This document shows, piece after piece, positions 1 through 9,480 of a stretch of 64,000 nucleotides of DNA; within the stretch, counting starts at the first letter, position 1, and each line of letters begins with the position of its first letter. Under the pieces are notes generated by a model. It was not told where the DNA came from. It searched no databases and was given only the letters and a program-made list of their open reading frames with translations. The stretch comes from Pseudomonas sp. 7SR1 (GTDB lineage Bacteria; Pseudomonadota; Gammaproteobacteria; Pseudomonadales; Pseudomonadaceae), in contig NZ_LT707064.1 of assembly GCF_900156465.1 (NCBI RefSeq), positions 2,388,501-2,452,500 on the forward strand. The letters run 5' to 3'. The position numbers and the translations under genes are program-made.

Positions 1-1002
1 CAGCTTCTGCTTGAGGTAGGTGCCGTCGCCTTCGCCGGTCACGGTGATGCCATTGAAATAGCGCTTCTCGTGGCGCACCAGTTGGCGAATCGGCACGCCG
101 GTAATCAGCGCCGATTGCCGCTCGGCGGCGAAGTTGCCCATCATGTCCAGATAGCCCTGGGCAGATTCCTTGAGCACCGGGACCGCCGTTTCCGGCCAGA
201 TCAGCAGGTCGACGCGTTTGGAGGCGAAGCTCATGTCGCGGTACAGGGCCAGTTGCGCGTTGAGCTGATCGGGGTCCCACTTCATGTTCTGTTCGATGTT
301 GCCCTGGATCGCCGCGACACTCAGCGGGTCGCCCGAAGGGCTGGTCCAGGCATGCCCCTTGAGCGCCATGCCGACGATCCACGGGCCCGCCAGCAATGCC
401 ACGCCGGCCGCGATGAATCCCTTGCGCCTGGCGCGGATCAGCCGGGGCGCGTTGTACAGCAGCGCAGCGGTCAGGGCCAGGGTGAAGGAAATCAGCCACA
501 TTCCGCCCAGCGGCGCGAGGCCGGCCAGCGGACCGTCGAGCTGGCTGTAGCCGGAATACATCCAGGGGAATCCGGTGAGGAACCAGCCGCGAAAGGCCTC
601 CTGGCCGAGCCAGAGCGCGGCGAAGGCCAGGGCGTCGGCCAATGGGGCTTCGTTGCGCCGCAGCCAGCGGGCCCAGAGCCAGGCGGGCAGGGCGAAGAAC
701 CAGGCGATGGCGGCAACGAACAGCAGCATCAGCAGCCCGGCAAGCAATACCGAGGCGCCGCCGAAGTTATGGATGCTGACGTAGATCCAGCTGGTGCCGG
801 CGCCAAACAGGCCGAAGCCGAAGCACCAGCCGCGGCCCCGGGCCTGGCGAGGGGAAAGCTCGCGCAACCCTGCGTAGAACAACCCCACCGCCAGCAGTGC
901 CAGGGGCCAGATGTCGAAAGGCGCCAGGGCCAGGGTGGTGATCGCGCCGGCCGCCACGGCCAGCAGGTTACCGGGCCAGCCGGGGCGGGTTATCCAGCGC
1001 AT
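1..1002 (-). CDS. lnt: Apolipoprotein N-acyltransferase (3' end beyond window)
   Basis: Inner-membrane enzyme that N-acylates the terminal cysteine of apolipoproteins, the last step of lipoprotein maturation. The start codon is ATG at 1002-1000 (protein begins MRWITRPGWPGNLL) and 334 codons are visible before the window edge, out of roughly 500 in the family. The N-terminal part is a string of hydrophobic membrane segments. The carbon-nitrogen hydrolase domain then begins and shows WPETAV with the catalytic glutamate at about residue 271. The lysine and cysteine of the triad would lie outside the window. It follows corC by 27 bp on the same strand, the usual ybeZ-ybeY-corC-lnt arrangement, so it is probably the last gene of that operon. 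Confidence 0.93.
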   Translation of the reverse strand, partial: MRWITRPGWPGNLLAVAAGAITTLALAPFDIWPLALLAVGLFYAGLRELSPRQARGRGWCFGFGLFGAGTSWIYVSIHNFGGASVLLAGLLMLLFVAAIAWFFALPAWLWARWLRRNEAPLADALAFAALWLGQEAFRGWFLTGFPWMYSGYSQLDGPLAGLAPLGGMWLISFTLALTAALLYNAPRLIRARRKGFIAAGVALLAGPWIVGMALKGHAWTSPSGDPLSVAAIQGNIEQNMKWDPDQLNAQLALYRDMSFASKRVDLLIWPETAVPVLKESAQGYLDMMGNFAAERQSALITGVPIRQLVRHEKRYFNGITVTGEGDGTYLKQKL

Positions 1003-1029
1003 GTATGTCCTTAGCGGGTCTCGAGTGGT

Positions 1030-1869
1030 TTAACGGGCGATGGGTGACAGGCGCAGCAGGTGGATCCGGCGGCTGTCGGCGTTCAGGATGCGGAAGCGCC
1101 AGGAACCGATTTCCGTGGTTTCGTTGCGCTTGGGCAGGTGGCCGAAGGCGCTCATCACCAGGCCGCCGACGGTGTCGAACTCGTCGTCGGAGAACTGGCT
1201 GTCGAAGAACTCGTTGAAGTTCTCGATCGGCGTCAGGGCCTTGATCAGGAAGTCGCCGCTGGGCAACGGCTTGATGTAGCTGTCTTCTTCCACGTCATGC
1301 TCGTCCTCGATGTCGCCGACGATCTGCTCTAGCACGTCCTCGATGGTGACCAGCCCGGCCACGCCGCCGTACTCGTCGATGACGATGGCCATGTGGTTGT
1401 GGTTGGCGCGGAACTCGCGCAGCAGCACATTGAGGCGCTTGGATTCGGGCACGAAGGTGGCCGGACGCAGCAGGTCCTTGATGTTGAAGCTGTCGCCGTT
1501 CTCCTGGAGGATCAGCGGCAGCAGGTCCTTGGCCAGCAGCACGCCCATGACATCGTCGTGACTCTCGCCGACCACCGGATAGCGCGAGTGGGCCGAGTCC
1601 ACCACGGCTGGCAGGAATTCGCGGGGTGTCTGGGTCGCCTTGATGCTGATCATCTGCGAGCGCGGGACCATGATGTCCCGTACCTGCAGGTCAGCGACCT
1701 GGATGGCGCCCTCGACGATGGCCAGCGCTTCGCTGTCCAGCAGTTTGTTCTGGTGTGCATCGCGCAGCAGCTCCAGCAGCTCCTGGCGGTTTTTCGGCTC
1801 ATGGGCAAAAGCCTGGGTGAGCTTGCCCAGCCATGACTTCTGCCCGTTGGTCGATCGATCTTCGCTCAT
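1030..1869 (-). CDS. corC: HlyC/CorC family protein with CBS pair
   Basis: A 279-residue soluble CorC/YbeX-type protein, linked in enterobacteria to magnesium/cobalt efflux; its real function is still debated. It has a tandem CBS pair (about residues 65-190, with IMVPRSQM and IDEYGGVAGLVTIEDVLEQI) followed by a CorC_HlyC C-terminal domain (about 205-278). The DUF21 membrane domain found in longer relatives is absent, so it should act at or near the membrane through partners. It sits between ybeY (41 bp upstream) and lnt (27 bp downstream), the conserved proteobacterial order. Length and start are typical. Confidence 0.92.
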   Translation of the reverse strand: MSEDRSTNGQKSWLGKLTQAFAHEPKNRQELLELLRDAHQNKLLDSEALAIVEGAIQVADLQVRDIMVPRSQMISIKATQTPREFLPAVVDSAHSRYPVVGESHDDVMGVLLAKDLLPLILQENGDSFNIKDLLRPATFVPESKRLNVLLREFRANHNHMAIVIDEYGGVAGLVTIEDVLEQIVGDIEDEHDVEEDSYIKPLPSGDFLIKALTPIENFNEFFDSQFSDDEFDTVGGLVMSAFGHLPKRNETTEIGSWRFRILNADSRRIHLLRLSPIAR

Positions 1870-1909
1870 AGCGATTACTCTGAATCCTTTGTCGTTACAG
1901 GTTGATGTA

Positions 1910-2368
1910 TCAGTGTTCGTCGTCGGCGTAGGGGTCGGGATGACCCAACTCAGCTAGCAACGTTCGTTCCAGCGCTTCCATTTCCTCGGCTTCTTCATCT
2001 TCAATATGGTCGTACCCCAGAAGATGCAAGCAGCCGTGAATCACCAGATGGGCCCAGTGGGCCTCGGGGCTCTTGCCCTGTTCGGCCGCTTCGCGCTCCA
2101 CCACCGGCACGCAGATCACCAGGTCGCCCAGTAGCGGAATGTCCAGCAGATCGTCGGGCACGTCGGCGGGGAACGACAGCACGTTGGTGGCGTAGTCTTT
2201 CTGCCGCCAGGTGTGGTTCAGCTCGCGGCCTTCGGGTTCGTCCACGAGGCGGATCGTCAGCTCCGAGTCGGCGCTGCGCTGGCGCAACGCCAGCTCGCAC
2301 CACTGGCGGAACTGGGCTTCCTGGGGCGCGGGGTGTTCACTGGCCAGTTGCAGGTCGAGTTCAAGCAT
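1910..2368 (-). CDS. ybeY: rRNA maturation endoribonuclease YbeY
   Basis: Zinc-dependent endoribonuclease used in 16S rRNA 3'-end maturation and 70S quality control. The metal site is plain: [11 protein letters not shown] near the C-terminus, three histidines in the H-x3-H-x5-H arrangement. I chose the ATG at 2368 ([10 protein letters not shown]), giving 152 residues. This codon overlaps the ybeZ stop as ATGCTTGA, a sign of translational coupling. An upstream in-frame ATG at 2428 would lie deep in ybeZ and add 20 residues with no family counterpart. It is the middle gene of the ybeZ-ybeY-corC-lnt operon. Confidence 0.94.
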   Translation of the reverse strand: MLELDLQLASEHPAPQEAQFRQWCELALRQRSADSELTIRLVDEPEGRELNHTWRQKDYATNVLSFPADVPDDLLDIPLLGDLVICVPVVEREAAEQGKSPEAHWAHLVIHGCLHLLGYDHIEDEEAEEMEALERTLLAELGHPDPYADDEH

Positions 2369-3371
2369 CGGGGCGATTGCCTTTGCCGTCATGCGTGTCC
2401 TCGGCCGCGCGCTGTTCGAAGCGCTCATAGGCCTCGACGATGCGCTGTACCAGTGGATGGCGCACGACGTCCTTGGGCATGAAATGGGTGAAGCTGATAC
2501 CCGGCACGTCCTTGAGCACCTGGATCACATGGTGCAGCCCGGACTTGGTGCCACGAGGCAGGTCGACCTGGGTGATGTCCCCGGTGATGACGGCGGTTGA
2601 GCCGAAGCCGATCCGGGTCAGGAACATTTTCATCTGTTCGACGGTGGTGTTCTGGCTTTCGTCGAGGATGATGAAGCTGTTGTTCAATGTACGACCGCGC
2701 ATGTAGGCCAGCGGCGCGACCTCGATGACCTGGCGCTCGATCAGCTTGGCGACATGTTCGAAGCCGAGCATTTCGTAGAGCGCGTCATACAGGGGCCGCA
2801 GGTACGGGTCGATCTTCTGGGTCAGGTCGCCCGGCAGGAAACCGAGCTTTTCACCCGCTTCGACTGCCGGCCGCACCAAGAGGATGCGCCGGACCTGTTC
2901 GCGCTCCAGCGCGTCCACCGCGCAGGCCACGGCCAGGTAGGTCTTGCCGGTACCGGCCGGGCCGATGCCGAAGTTGATGTCGTTGCCCAGGATTTCCTTC
3001 ACGTAGCGCTGTTGATTCAAGCCGCGCGGGCGAATCATGCCTTTCTTCGTGCGCAGGGCCACGGCAGGTTCCGACGGGGCGTGGTTGTCGAGTTCTTCGA
3101 CAGCCGATTCCTGCAGGAACAGGTGGACCGTGTCCGGCGACAGCTCGCTCCCTTTGGTTTCCCGATAGAGACGGCGCAGGAGGTTTTCCGCGGAGGTGGT
3201 GTGCTTGGGTTCGCCGATCAGCTCGAACTGGTTTCCGCGGTTACGGATCTCGATGGCCAGGCGCTGTTCGATCAAGCGCAGGTGCTCGTCGAATTGCCCG
3301 CACAGATTGGCGAAGCGGCGAGCCTCAAAGGGCTCGAGGATAAAGCGATGGGGTTCGATGGGTGCGTTCAA
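2361..3371 (-). CDS. ybeZ: PhoH-like ATPase YbeZ
   Basis: A 336-residue PhoH-family P-loop NTPase, thought to work with YbeY in RNA metabolism. The Walker A motif is GPAGTGKT (about residue 138), Walker B is FIILDESQN, and an arginine/lysine-rich [10 protein letters not shown] stretch lies just before Walker B. The N-terminal 100 residues form the family-specific extension. The 3' end overlaps ybeY by 8 bp. A REPIN-like palindrome separates it from miaB upstream on the same strand, so a separate promoter in the 3372-3575 gap is likely. Confidence 0.93.
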   Translation of the reverse strand: MNAPIEPHRFILEPFEARRFANLCGQFDEHLRLIEQRLAIEIRNRGNQFELIGEPKHTTSAENLLRRLYRETKGSELSPDTVHLFLQESAVEELDNHAPSEPAVALRTKKGMIRPRGLNQQRYVKEILGNDINFGIGPAGTGKTYLAVACAVDALEREQVRRILLVRPAVEAGEKLGFLPGDLTQKIDPYLRPLYDALYEMLGFEHVAKLIERQVIEVAPLAYMRGRTLNNSFIILDESQNTTVEQMKMFLTRIGFGSTAVITGDITQVDLPRGTKSGLHHVIQVLKDVPGISFTHFMPKDVVRHPLVQRIVEAYERFEQRAAEDTHDGKGNRPDA

Positions 3372-3473
3372 GGTCGTTTTTAGCCGCCCGGGGCAATTGA
3401 AGTGAAATCAAGGATAACGCCAGTAGGCTGGGTGTGAAAGGTCTTAAACGATCACAGGGCTCGACACTATCCC

Positions 3474-3565
3474 TATGGGAGCGAGCCAGCTCGCGGTGGC
3501 TGAGTGTCTGTCGACATTGGCATCAACTGATCCACCGCTATCGCGAGCAGGCTCGCTCCCACAGG
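3474..3565. repeat. REPIN-like palindromic repeat pair
   Basis: Two inverted copies of the extragenic core TGGGAGCGAGC...CTCGCG face each other across about 50 bp between ybeZ and miaB. The same core recurs in at least eight other gaps of this window. It is the Pseudomonas REP/REPIN type and probably forms a hairpin in RNA or single-stranded DNA. Confidence 0.75.
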
Positions 3566-3575
3566 CAATGGGGGG

Positions 3576-4904
3576 TTACTGGACCAGCGAACCCCGCAGG
3601 GAGTGCGGTTGCGCGGAGTCGATGTGCACGTCGGCGAACTGGCCGATCAGGGCCGGGGTGTCGCAGCGGAAATTGACGATGCGGTTGTTTTCGGTCCGTC
3701 CTTGCAGTTCGCCAGGGTCTTTTTTCGAGTAATCGGTCACCAGGATCCGCTGGATGGTACCGACCATTTGTCGGCTGATCTCGAAACCCTGCTGGTTCAA
3801 ACGGTGCTGCAAGGCGTTGAGCCGTTCCTTTTTCAATTCCTCGGGGGTGTCGTCCGCCAGGTCGGCCGCCGGAGTGCCGGGGCGCTGGCTATAAACAAAG
3901 GAATAGGAAAAGTCGAAACCCACGTCTTCGATCAGCTTCATGGTCTGCTGGAAGTCTTTCTCGGTTTCGCCGGGAAAACCGACGATAAAGTCCGAACTGA
4001 TGCAGATCCCCGGAACCGCCGCCCGCAGTTTGCGCAGTTTGGACTTGTACTCCAGCGCCGTGTGGTTGCGTTTCATGGCCGCGAGGATCCGGTCGGAACC
4101 CGATTGCACCGGTAGATGCAGGTGCTTGACCAGTTCCGGCACCTCGGCATGGGCGCGAATGAGGCTGTCGGAGAACTCCAGGGGGTGCGAAGTGGTGTAG
4201 CGAATACGGTCGATGCCGTCCACCGCCGCGACCACGCGGATCAGTTCGGCGAGGTCCGCGAGCCGGCCGTCATGGGTCAGGCCACGATAACCGTTGACGT
4301 TCTGCCCCAGCAGCGTGACTTCTCGAACGCCGTTCTCCGCCAGATGGATGATCTCGGCGATCACGTCGTCGAATGGCCGGCTGACTTCTTCGCCCCGGGT
4401 GTAGGGCACTACGCAGAAAGTGCAGTACTTGCTGCAACCTTCCATGACCGAGACATAGGCGCTCGGGCCATCGATGCGGGGCTCGGGCAGGTGGTCGAAT
4501 TTCTCGATCTCGGGGAATGTGACGTCGACCTGCGGCAGCTTGGTGATGCGCGCCGCGTCGATCATTTCCGGCAGGCGGTGCAGGGTCTGCGGGCCGAAAA
4601 CCACGTCAACGTACGGCGCACGGTCACGAATCGCCGCGCCTTCCTGGCTGGCCACGCAGCCACCCACGGCGATGACCATCTCCGGGTTGGCCAGTTTGAG
4701 TTCGCGCCAGCGGCCGAGCTGGGAGTAGACCCGGTCCTGGGCGCGTTCGCGGATCGAGCAGGTATTGAGCAGGATCACGTCCGCGTCTTCAGCGCGCGCG
4801 GTGACTTCCAGGGCCTGGTGCTCACCCAGCAGATCCACCATGCGCGAGCTGTCGTACTCGTTCATCTGGCAACCGTGGGTTTCGATGTAAAGCTTCTTGG
4901 CCAT
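3576..4904 (-). CDS. miaB: tRNA-2-methylthio-N6-dimethylallyladenosine synthase
   Basis: Radical-SAM methylthiotransferase that converts i6A37 to ms2i6A37 in tRNAs reading UNN codons. It has an N-terminal UPF0004 domain with three cysteines for the auxiliary 4Fe-4S cluster ([24 protein letters not shown]). The radical-SAM motif is CSKYCTFC, and a TRAM domain ends the protein. The start is ATG at 4904 ([19 protein letters not shown]), giving 442 residues, typical for Pseudomonas. A longer frame reaching 4952 adds a non-conserved leader. It diverges from the DUF1820 gene across 133 bp. Confidence 0.95.
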   Translation of the reverse strand: MAKKLYIETHGCQMNEYDSSRMVDLLGEHQALEVTARAEDADVILLNTCSIRERAQDRVYSQLGRWRELKLANPEMVIAVGGCVASQEGAAIRDRAPYVDVVFGPQTLHRLPEMIDAARITKLPQVDVTFPEIEKFDHLPEPRIDGPSAYVSVMEGCSKYCTFCVVPYTRGEEVSRPFDDVIAEIIHLAENGVREVTLLGQNVNGYRGLTHDGRLADLAELIRVVAAVDGIDRIRYTTSHPLEFSDSLIRAHAEVPELVKHLHLPVQSGSDRILAAMKRNHTALEYKSKLRKLRAAVPGICISSDFIVGFPGETEKDFQQTMKLIEDVGFDFSYSFVYSQRPGTPAADLADDTPEELKKERLNALQHRLNQQGFEISRQMVGTIQRILVTDYSKKDPGELQGRTENNRIVNFRCDTPALIGQFADVHIDSAQPHSLRGSLVQ

Positions 4905-4988
4905 GGACCTGGGTCTCACGTGATTCAAAGAACCGCGCATTATAGGGAACAAGTCCCCCGGTTCCTACCGCTGTGCGAGCAACGGCTA

Positions 4989-4997
4989 TGCTATAGT
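4989..4997 (+). promoter_or_regulatory. Extended -10 promoter for the DUF1820 gene
   Basis: TGCTATAGT is a TGn extended -10 with a near-consensus hexamer, 41 bp before the ATG at 5038. No good -35 is visible, which an extended -10 tolerates. This is assigned by sequence match only. Confidence 0.4.
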
Positions 4998-5037
4998 TCG
5001 CGCCCTCATTTTTACCCGCCGATGTGTTTCGCCTGCC

Positions 5038-5367
5038 ATGACCAAACGTGAAGCTCCAATCTACAAGGTGATTTTCCTCAACCAGGGCCAGGTGTTCGAG
5101 ATGTACGCCAAGCAGATCTACCAGAGCGATCTGTGGGGCTTCCTGGAGGTAGAAGAGTTCGTCTTCGGCGAGCGCACGCAGGTGGTCGTCGATCCGAGTG
5201 AAGAAAAGCTCAAGGCACAGTTCGAAGGCGTGGTGCGCAGTTTTGTGCCGATGCACTCGATCGTGCGTATCGACGAGGTGGAGCGCCTGGGCACCCCGAA
5301 AATCAGCGAAGCCCGTGGCACGGTTGGCAACGTGATGCCATTTCCGATGCCGATGCCCGAGAAGTAA
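5038..5367 (+). CDS. DUF1820 family protein
   Basis: A 109-residue protein matching the DUF1820 family of gammaproteobacteria (MTKREAPIYKVIFLNQGQ start; a central EEFVFGERTQVVVDPSEEKL stretch). It has no signal peptide or membrane segment and looks like a small cytosolic protein. The function is unknown. It lies next to miaB, as in other pseudomonads, but is transcribed in the opposite direction. The C-terminus is a short proline/methionine-rich tail. Confidence 0.88.
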   Translation: MTKREAPIYKVIFLNQGQVFEMYAKQIYQSDLWGFLEVEEFVFGERTQVVVDPSEEKLKAQFEGVVRSFVPMHSIVRIDEVERLGTPKISEARGTVGNVMPFPMPMPEK

Positions 5368-5387
5368 GTCAAGACCGAGGTGCTCCC

Positions 5388-5480
5388 AATCGCGAGCAAG
5401 CTCGCTCCCACGCTGGATTGTCGATGCTCGCAAACTTGTGCGCACAGAGAGCCCATTTGGGAGCGAGCTTGCTCGCGATG
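5388..5480. repeat. REPIN-like palindromic repeat pair
   Basis: A TCGCGAGCAAGCTCGCTCCC arm is followed about 50 bp later by its inverted copy, filling most of the gap between two convergent genes. This is one of the best-conserved copies in the window and could also serve as a two-way transcript end. Confidence 0.8.
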
Positions 5481-5503
5481 AGGCCATCAAGGCCGAAGAA
5501 TAG

Positions 5504-6058
5504 TCAGGGCAGTGGTGAAAAAGGCGTGCGCCCGTCGGCGTTCTGCAATTCCATCAGGTATTTGCGGAAGATCTGTCCCAGCACCTGGGTTGCCACTTCC
5601 AGCTCGTCGCGGGGCATCTGCTCGGCGACTTCGTCGGCGGTGTCCAGGGCTTCTTCGGCGCCATTGACCGCTGCCATCTTCAGGACAATGTAGGCCTGGA
5701 CGTTATTGGCGGGTACGCCTTCGCCATGGAAGAACATGCCGCCCAGCTTGAACTGCGCCTGGGCATGGCCTTGCAGCGAGGCTTTTTCGAAATAGTCGAG
5801 GGCCAGCTTGAGGTCGCGTGGCGCGGCCTTGCCGTCGTAGTAGAACTCACCCAGCTCGTATTGCGCTTGAGCATCGCCTGCGTCCGCCGCTTTTCGACAG
5901 GCGTCGAGCGCCGGTGCGAGATCTTGTGGCTGGGTGTTGAGCGTGCAACGGCCCATCGCCGGGATCAACAACGAGTTGCCGCCTGCCTGTGCATTCGCCA
6001 GCAGGGGCTGAAGGAGCAACAGGCAGCCCAGGGCAAGGGTGCGGCCGGTGCGGTTCAT
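5504..6058 (-). CDS. Secreted Sel1-repeat (tetratricopeptide-like) protein
   Basis: A 184-residue protein with a clear signal peptide (MNRTGRTLALGCLLLLQPLL, then ANAQA) and two Sel1-like repeats. The repeats run about residues 55-125 and carry the A-x2-LG-x3-xxG pattern (YELGEFYYDGKAAPRD, FKLGGMFFHGEGVPAN). It is expected in the periplasm as a protein-interaction scaffold. I chose the ATG at 6058 because the signal peptide begins there; a longer frame from 6118 puts 20 charged residues ahead of it. It lies downstream of hemL, as PA3978 does in P. aeruginosa (from memory). No specific partner can be named. Confidence 0.85.
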   Translation of the reverse strand: MNRTGRTLALGCLLLLQPLLANAQAGGNSLLIPAMGRCTLNTQPQDLAPALDACRKAADAGDAQAQYELGEFYYDGKAAPRDLKLALDYFEKASLQGHAQAQFKLGGMFFHGEGVPANNVQAYIVLKMAAVNGAEEALDTADEVAEQMPRDELEVATQVLGQIFRKYLMELQNADGRTPFSPLP

Positions 6059-6237
6059 GGGAATCGACTTACCTCTGAGGGGCGCGCGGACCCTCCGGGG
6101 GATCCAATAAGCGCGCATTATGAAATAAGCAGGGCCATCCTTACAAAGTCTTTACTCGTTTTTCTGCTGCTGATGGGCATCAATGGCGGCTTCAGGGGTA
6201 AAGGCGTAGGAAAAGAGGCCGGGGGCTATCGTCAATC

Positions 6238-6265
6238 ACTGACGCTGGTGTCAGCCAGCGTCAGT
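6238..6265 (-). terminator. Perfect 11-bp hairpin after hemL
   Basis: ACTGACGCTGG and CCAGCGTCAGT form a perfect stem around a 6-nt loop, 12 bp beyond the hemL stop codon. No U-run follows on either strand, so this may be an mRNA 3'-end stabiliser or pause hairpin rather than a full intrinsic terminator. Confidence 0.5.
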
Positions 6266-6276
6266 TATCCACAGGC

Positions 6277-7560
6277 TTACTTCAGCGCAGCGAAGGCTCG
6301 TTCGGCCGCATCGAGGGTGATCTTCAGCTCGGCCTCGCCATGGGCGATGGAGGTAAAGCCGGCTTCGAATGCGCTCGGTGCCAGGTAGACGCCGCCTTCG
6401 AGCATCAGGTGGAAGAAGCGCTTGAAGCGATCTGCATCGCTGGCCATGACATCTTCGAAGGTCACGATGTCATCTGCGCCGCTGAAGTACAGCCCGAACA
6501 TGCCGCCGGCCTGGGTGGTCACGAACGGGATGCCTGCGGCGTCCGCACGAATCTGCAGGCCGTCGAGCAGGCGGGTGGTGTAGTCGGTCAGCTCGGCGTG
6601 GAAGCCGGGGCGGCTGATCAGGCGCAAGGTGGTCAGGCCGGCGGCCATGGCCAGCGGGTTGCCCGACAGAGTGCCGGCCTGGTAGACCGGGCCCAGCGGC
6701 GCGATGCATTCCATGATGGCGCGCTTGCCGCCGAAGCAGCCCACTGGCATGCCACCGCCGATGATCTTGCCGAAGGTGCTCAGGTCCGGAGTCACGCCGT
6801 AATGGGCCTGGGCTCCGCCGAGGGACACGCGAAAACCGGTCATCACTTCATCGAAGATCAGCACCACGCCATGTTGGTCACACAGGCTGCGCAAGCCTTC
6901 GAGGAAACCGGGGGCCGGCGGAACGCAGTTCATGTTGCCGGCCACCGGCTCGACGATGATGCACGCCACTTCCTGGCCGACTTCGCCGAGCATCTTCTCG
7001 ACTTCTTCCAGATCGTTGAACGGCAGGGTCAGGGTGTGTTTGGCGAATGCCGCCGGCACGCCGGCCGAGCTGGGCACGCCTTGGGTCAACGCGCCGGAAC
7101 CGGCCTTGACCAGCAGGCTGTCGGAATGGCCGTGGTAGCAGCCTTCGAACTTGATGATGCTGTCGCGACCGGTGTAGCCGCGGGCCAGGCGGATGGCGCT
7201 CATGGTCGCCTCGGTGCCGGAGCTGACCATGCGCACCATCTCCATGGACGGCACGATGGAGCAGACCAGGTCGGCCATCTCGGTTTCCATCGCGGTCGGG
7301 GCACCGTAGGACAGGCCGTGCTCCAGTTGCCGGCGTACGGCATCCAGCACGTCCGGATGGCTGTGCCCGAGGATCATCGGGCCCCACGAGCCCACGTAGT
7401 CCACGTAGCGCTTGTCGTCTTCGTCGGTGACATATGCGCCTTCGGCGTGCTTGAAGAACAGCGGGGTGCCGCCGACGCTCTTGAATGCACGGACGGGGGA
7501 GTTCACGCCGCCGGGGATATGTTTCTGGGCGTTGGCAAACAGGGTTTCGGAACGGGACAT
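6277..7560 (-). CDS. hemL: Glutamate-1-semialdehyde 2,1-aminomutase
   Basis: PLP enzyme converting glutamate-1-semialdehyde to 5-aminolevulinate in the C5 route to heme. It has 427 residues, the family length. The PLP lysine is K265 in [20 protein letters not shown]. The class-III aminotransferase FDEVMTGFR precedes it, and the phosphate-binding [15 protein letters not shown] lies near residue 115. The gene follows thiE by 22 bp on the same strand, so it may be co-transcribed with the thiamine genes, an arrangement conserved in pseudomonads. Confidence 0.96.
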   Translation of the reverse strand: MSRSETLFANAQKHIPGGVNSPVRAFKSVGGTPLFFKHAEGAYVTDEDDKRYVDYVGSWGPMILGHSHPDVLDAVRRQLEHGLSYGAPTAMETEMADLVCSIVPSMEMVRMVSSGTEATMSAIRLARGYTGRDSIIKFEGCYHGHSDSLLVKAGSGALTQGVPSSAGVPAAFAKHTLTLPFNDLEEVEKMLGEVGQEVACIIVEPVAGNMNCVPPAPGFLEGLRSLCDQHGVVLIFDEVMTGFRVSLGGAQAHYGVTPDLSTFGKIIGGGMPVGCFGGKRAIMECIAPLGPVYQAGTLSGNPLAMAAGLTTLRLISRPGFHAELTDYTTRLLDGLQIRADAAGIPFVTTQAGGMFGLYFSGADDIVTFEDVMASDADRFKRFFHLMLEGGVYLAPSAFEAGFTSIAHGEAELKITLDAAERAFAALK

Positions 7561-7582
7561 GGTCGGTCTCTCGAAATCGGAA

Positions 7583-8209
7583 TCAGTTGATGTGCAACAG
7601 GCTGTTGAAGGCGCGGGCGCGGCGCGTCACCTCGGCGGTGCTGTCGGCGCCGAACAGGCCGTGGACCACGGCGAGCAGGTCGACACCGTGGGCCACCAGC
7701 GGGGCGGCATTGTCCAGGGTGATGCCGCCAATGGCGCATACCGGGATATGCAGTTTGACGCGGGCCTGTTCGAGCAGTTCAAGGTTTGCGCTGGGCGCGC
7801 CGGGCTTGGTGTTGGAGTTGAAGAAGCGTCCGAAGGCGACATAGCTGGCACCCTCGCTGGCCGCCTGTTCGGCCAGCTCCAGGCTGGAATGGCAGGTGGA
7901 GCCGATGATCGCCTTGCGCCCGAGCAGCGCCCGCACCGGTGCCAGCGGGCCATCGGTCTGTCCCAGGTGCACGCCGACGCCCAGGCGCGCAGCCAGCTCG
8001 GCATCGTCGTTGATGATCAGCTGGGTCTTGTAGCGTTCGCACAGGTTGCGCAGCGCTTCGGCTTCGCGCAGGCGCCGTGCTTCGTCGCTGCTCTTGTCGC
8101 GGTATTGCAGCAGGGTGACGCCACCTTCCAGTGCCGCTTCGACATAGGCGAGGAACTTGCCGGCCAGTAACTGGCTATCGGTGATGGCGTAAAGGCCACG
8201 TAGTTTCAT
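7583..8209 (-). CDS. thiE: Thiamine-phosphate synthase
   Basis: Joins HMP-pyrophosphate and thiazole phosphate to thiamine monophosphate. It is a 208-residue TIM barrel. The pyrophosphate/pyrimidine-binding [14 protein letters not shown] lies near residue 35, and the phosphate loop [10 protein letters not shown] and a [14 protein letters not shown] strand are near the end. It starts 17 bp after thiD and ends 22 bp before hemL. I see no TPP riboswitch ahead of the group. Confidence 0.94.
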   Translation of the reverse strand: MKLRGLYAITDSQLLAGKFLAYVEAALEGGVTLLQYRDKSSDEARRLREAEALRNLCERYKTQLIINDDAELAARLGVGVHLGQTDGPLAPVRALLGRKAIIGSTCHSSLELAEQAASEGASYVAFGRFFNSNTKPGAPSANLELLEQARVKLHIPVCAIGGITLDNAAPLVAHGVDLLAVVHGLFGADSTAEVTRRARAFNSLLHIN

Positions 8210-8226
8210 GCAGCAGGCCTCCGGTG

Positions 8227-9024
8227 CTAGGAGCAGAAATCCAGCGGCAGGCGACGCGGCACGAACTGGCCTTTGCCCAGCTGTTCGGCATCGCGCAAGG
8301 TGCGCCAGGTGTAGTCCAGGGCTGTCTTCACGGCGCTGGCAAGCTGTTCGCCCTGGGCCAGTCGGCCGGCCAGGGCGCTGGCCAGGGTGCAGCCGGAGCC
8401 ATGGTAGCTGCCGGGCAGGCGCTGGCAGGTAAAGGTTTCGCGACGACCGTCCCGGCTATACAGGCGATTGTGAACTTCATGTTCGTCGCCATGACCGCCG
8501 GTGATCAACAGGTGCTTGACGAAGGGCAGCAGTTTTTCGGCGCATTCATCCGCGCTGCCCTCGGGCAGTTCGGCGAGGATGCGGGCTTCGGGCAGATTGG
8601 GGGTGGCAATGATCGACAAGGGCAACAGGCGTTCGCGCATGGCGTAGCCGACTTCATCCTTGCCCAGGCGACCACCGCCGCCGGCGCGCAGCACCGGGTC
8701 GCAGACCGTCGGCAAATGCGGATGCGCCTGGAGCAGCTCGACCACGGTGTCGACCATTTCCAGCGAGCCGAGCATGCCCAGCTTGACTGCCGCCACCGAC
8801 GAATCGTTGAGCACGGCATTGGCTTGCGCCAGGACCCACTCCCGGTCGAGTACGCGGAAATCGCTCACGTTCACCGTGTCTTGCACGGTCAGCGCGGTAA
8901 CCGCCGCAGCGGCGTGACAACCCTGGGCGAGCAAGGCTTCGATATCTGCCTGCAGGCCGGCCCCCCCACTGGGGTCGTGGCCGGAGAGACAGAGGACAAC
9001 GGGGCGAGAGCTGTAGATATTCAT
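8227..9024 (-). CDS. thiD: Hydroxymethylpyrimidine/phosphomethylpyrimidine kinase
   Basis: Ribokinase-fold kinase phosphorylating HMP and HMP-P in thiamine synthesis. The family N-terminal signature [17 protein letters not shown] begins about residue 12, and the C-terminal anion hole [15 protein letters not shown] is present. The start is ATG at 9024 ([20 protein letters not shown]), giving 265 residues. An in-frame extension to 9267 would read into the repeat/inverted-repeat region upstream and shows no family similarity. It is the first gene of thiD-thiE-hemL and is divergent from ladS. Confidence 0.94.
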   Translation of the reverse strand: MNIYSSRPVVLCLSGHDPSGGAGLQADIEALLAQGCHAAAAVTALTVQDTVNVSDFRVLDREWVLAQANAVLNDSSVAAVKLGMLGSLEMVDTVVELLQAHPHLPTVCDPVLRAGGGGRLGKDEVGYAMRERLLPLSIIATPNLPEARILAELPEGSADECAEKLLPFVKHLLITGGHGDEHEVHNRLYSRDGRRETFTCQRLPGSYHGSGCTLASALAGRLAQGEQLASAVKTALDYTWRTLRDAEQLGKGQFVPRRLPLDFCS

Positions 9025-9103
9025 GGTGCGCGAGCTTACCACCAAACCCATTCGATCGGCGCACGCCTGTAGCAGGGGAAACAGCTGCAGGCAGGATTTA
9101 TGT

Positions 9104-9241
9104 GTGGCGAGGGATCCAAGGCCCTGTACGAAAAGCCTTGATGCCTGTTCATGCTGCGTTGAAAACTGCCCCGCACTGCCTGACCTTCGTCTCAAGACTT
9201 TTCGTACAGAGCCTGGCGAAACGCTAAAGTCCCCTCGCCAC
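9104..9241. repeat. GGCGAGGGG-type intergenic palindrome, interrupted
   Basis: The arms GTGGCGAGGG (9104) and CCCCTCGCCAC (9231) match the ends of the second palindrome family of this window. They are separated here by a transposon-like inverted-repeat element. Apart from these repeats, the 456-bp thiD-ladS gap holds the ladS leader, with a TATGCT that could be a -10 near 9376, and no other gene that I can see. Confidence 0.5.
9119..9214. mobile_element. MITE-like element with 23-bp terminal inverted repeats
   Basis: The left end AGGCCCTGTACGAAAAGCCT and the complement of the right end AGGCTCTGTACGAAAAGTCT differ at only two positions over 23 bp. The element is 96 bp long, too short to code for a transposase, and no target duplication is obvious. 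Such structures are typical of non-autonomous transposable elements. The parent IS family cannot be named from this window. Confidence 0.5.
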
Positions 9242-9480
9242 CCTCGAGCCTGGCTGCAGGGGCGCATCGCAATCTGACCAAAGCAACAGCTCTAGCTCAA
9301 TGCATTGCGCTGAAACGCCCGTTCTAGAGCGTTCTGGTGGAAAAATTTCAATGGTGCAGATTGGCCATCAGCGGCTATGCTAAAGATGGATCCAACACAT
9401 AACAGGTAATGCCGGTTTTACGTCTACTCAGGGAATGGGGGGCTTCCTGACTCAACCGGACAGGCCACGCTGGGGCTTAA

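Noticed and set aside
8995..9267. N-terminal extension of thiD to 9267
   Set aside because: It would translate the inverted-repeat element; the conserved ThiD N-terminus begins at the ATG at 9024.
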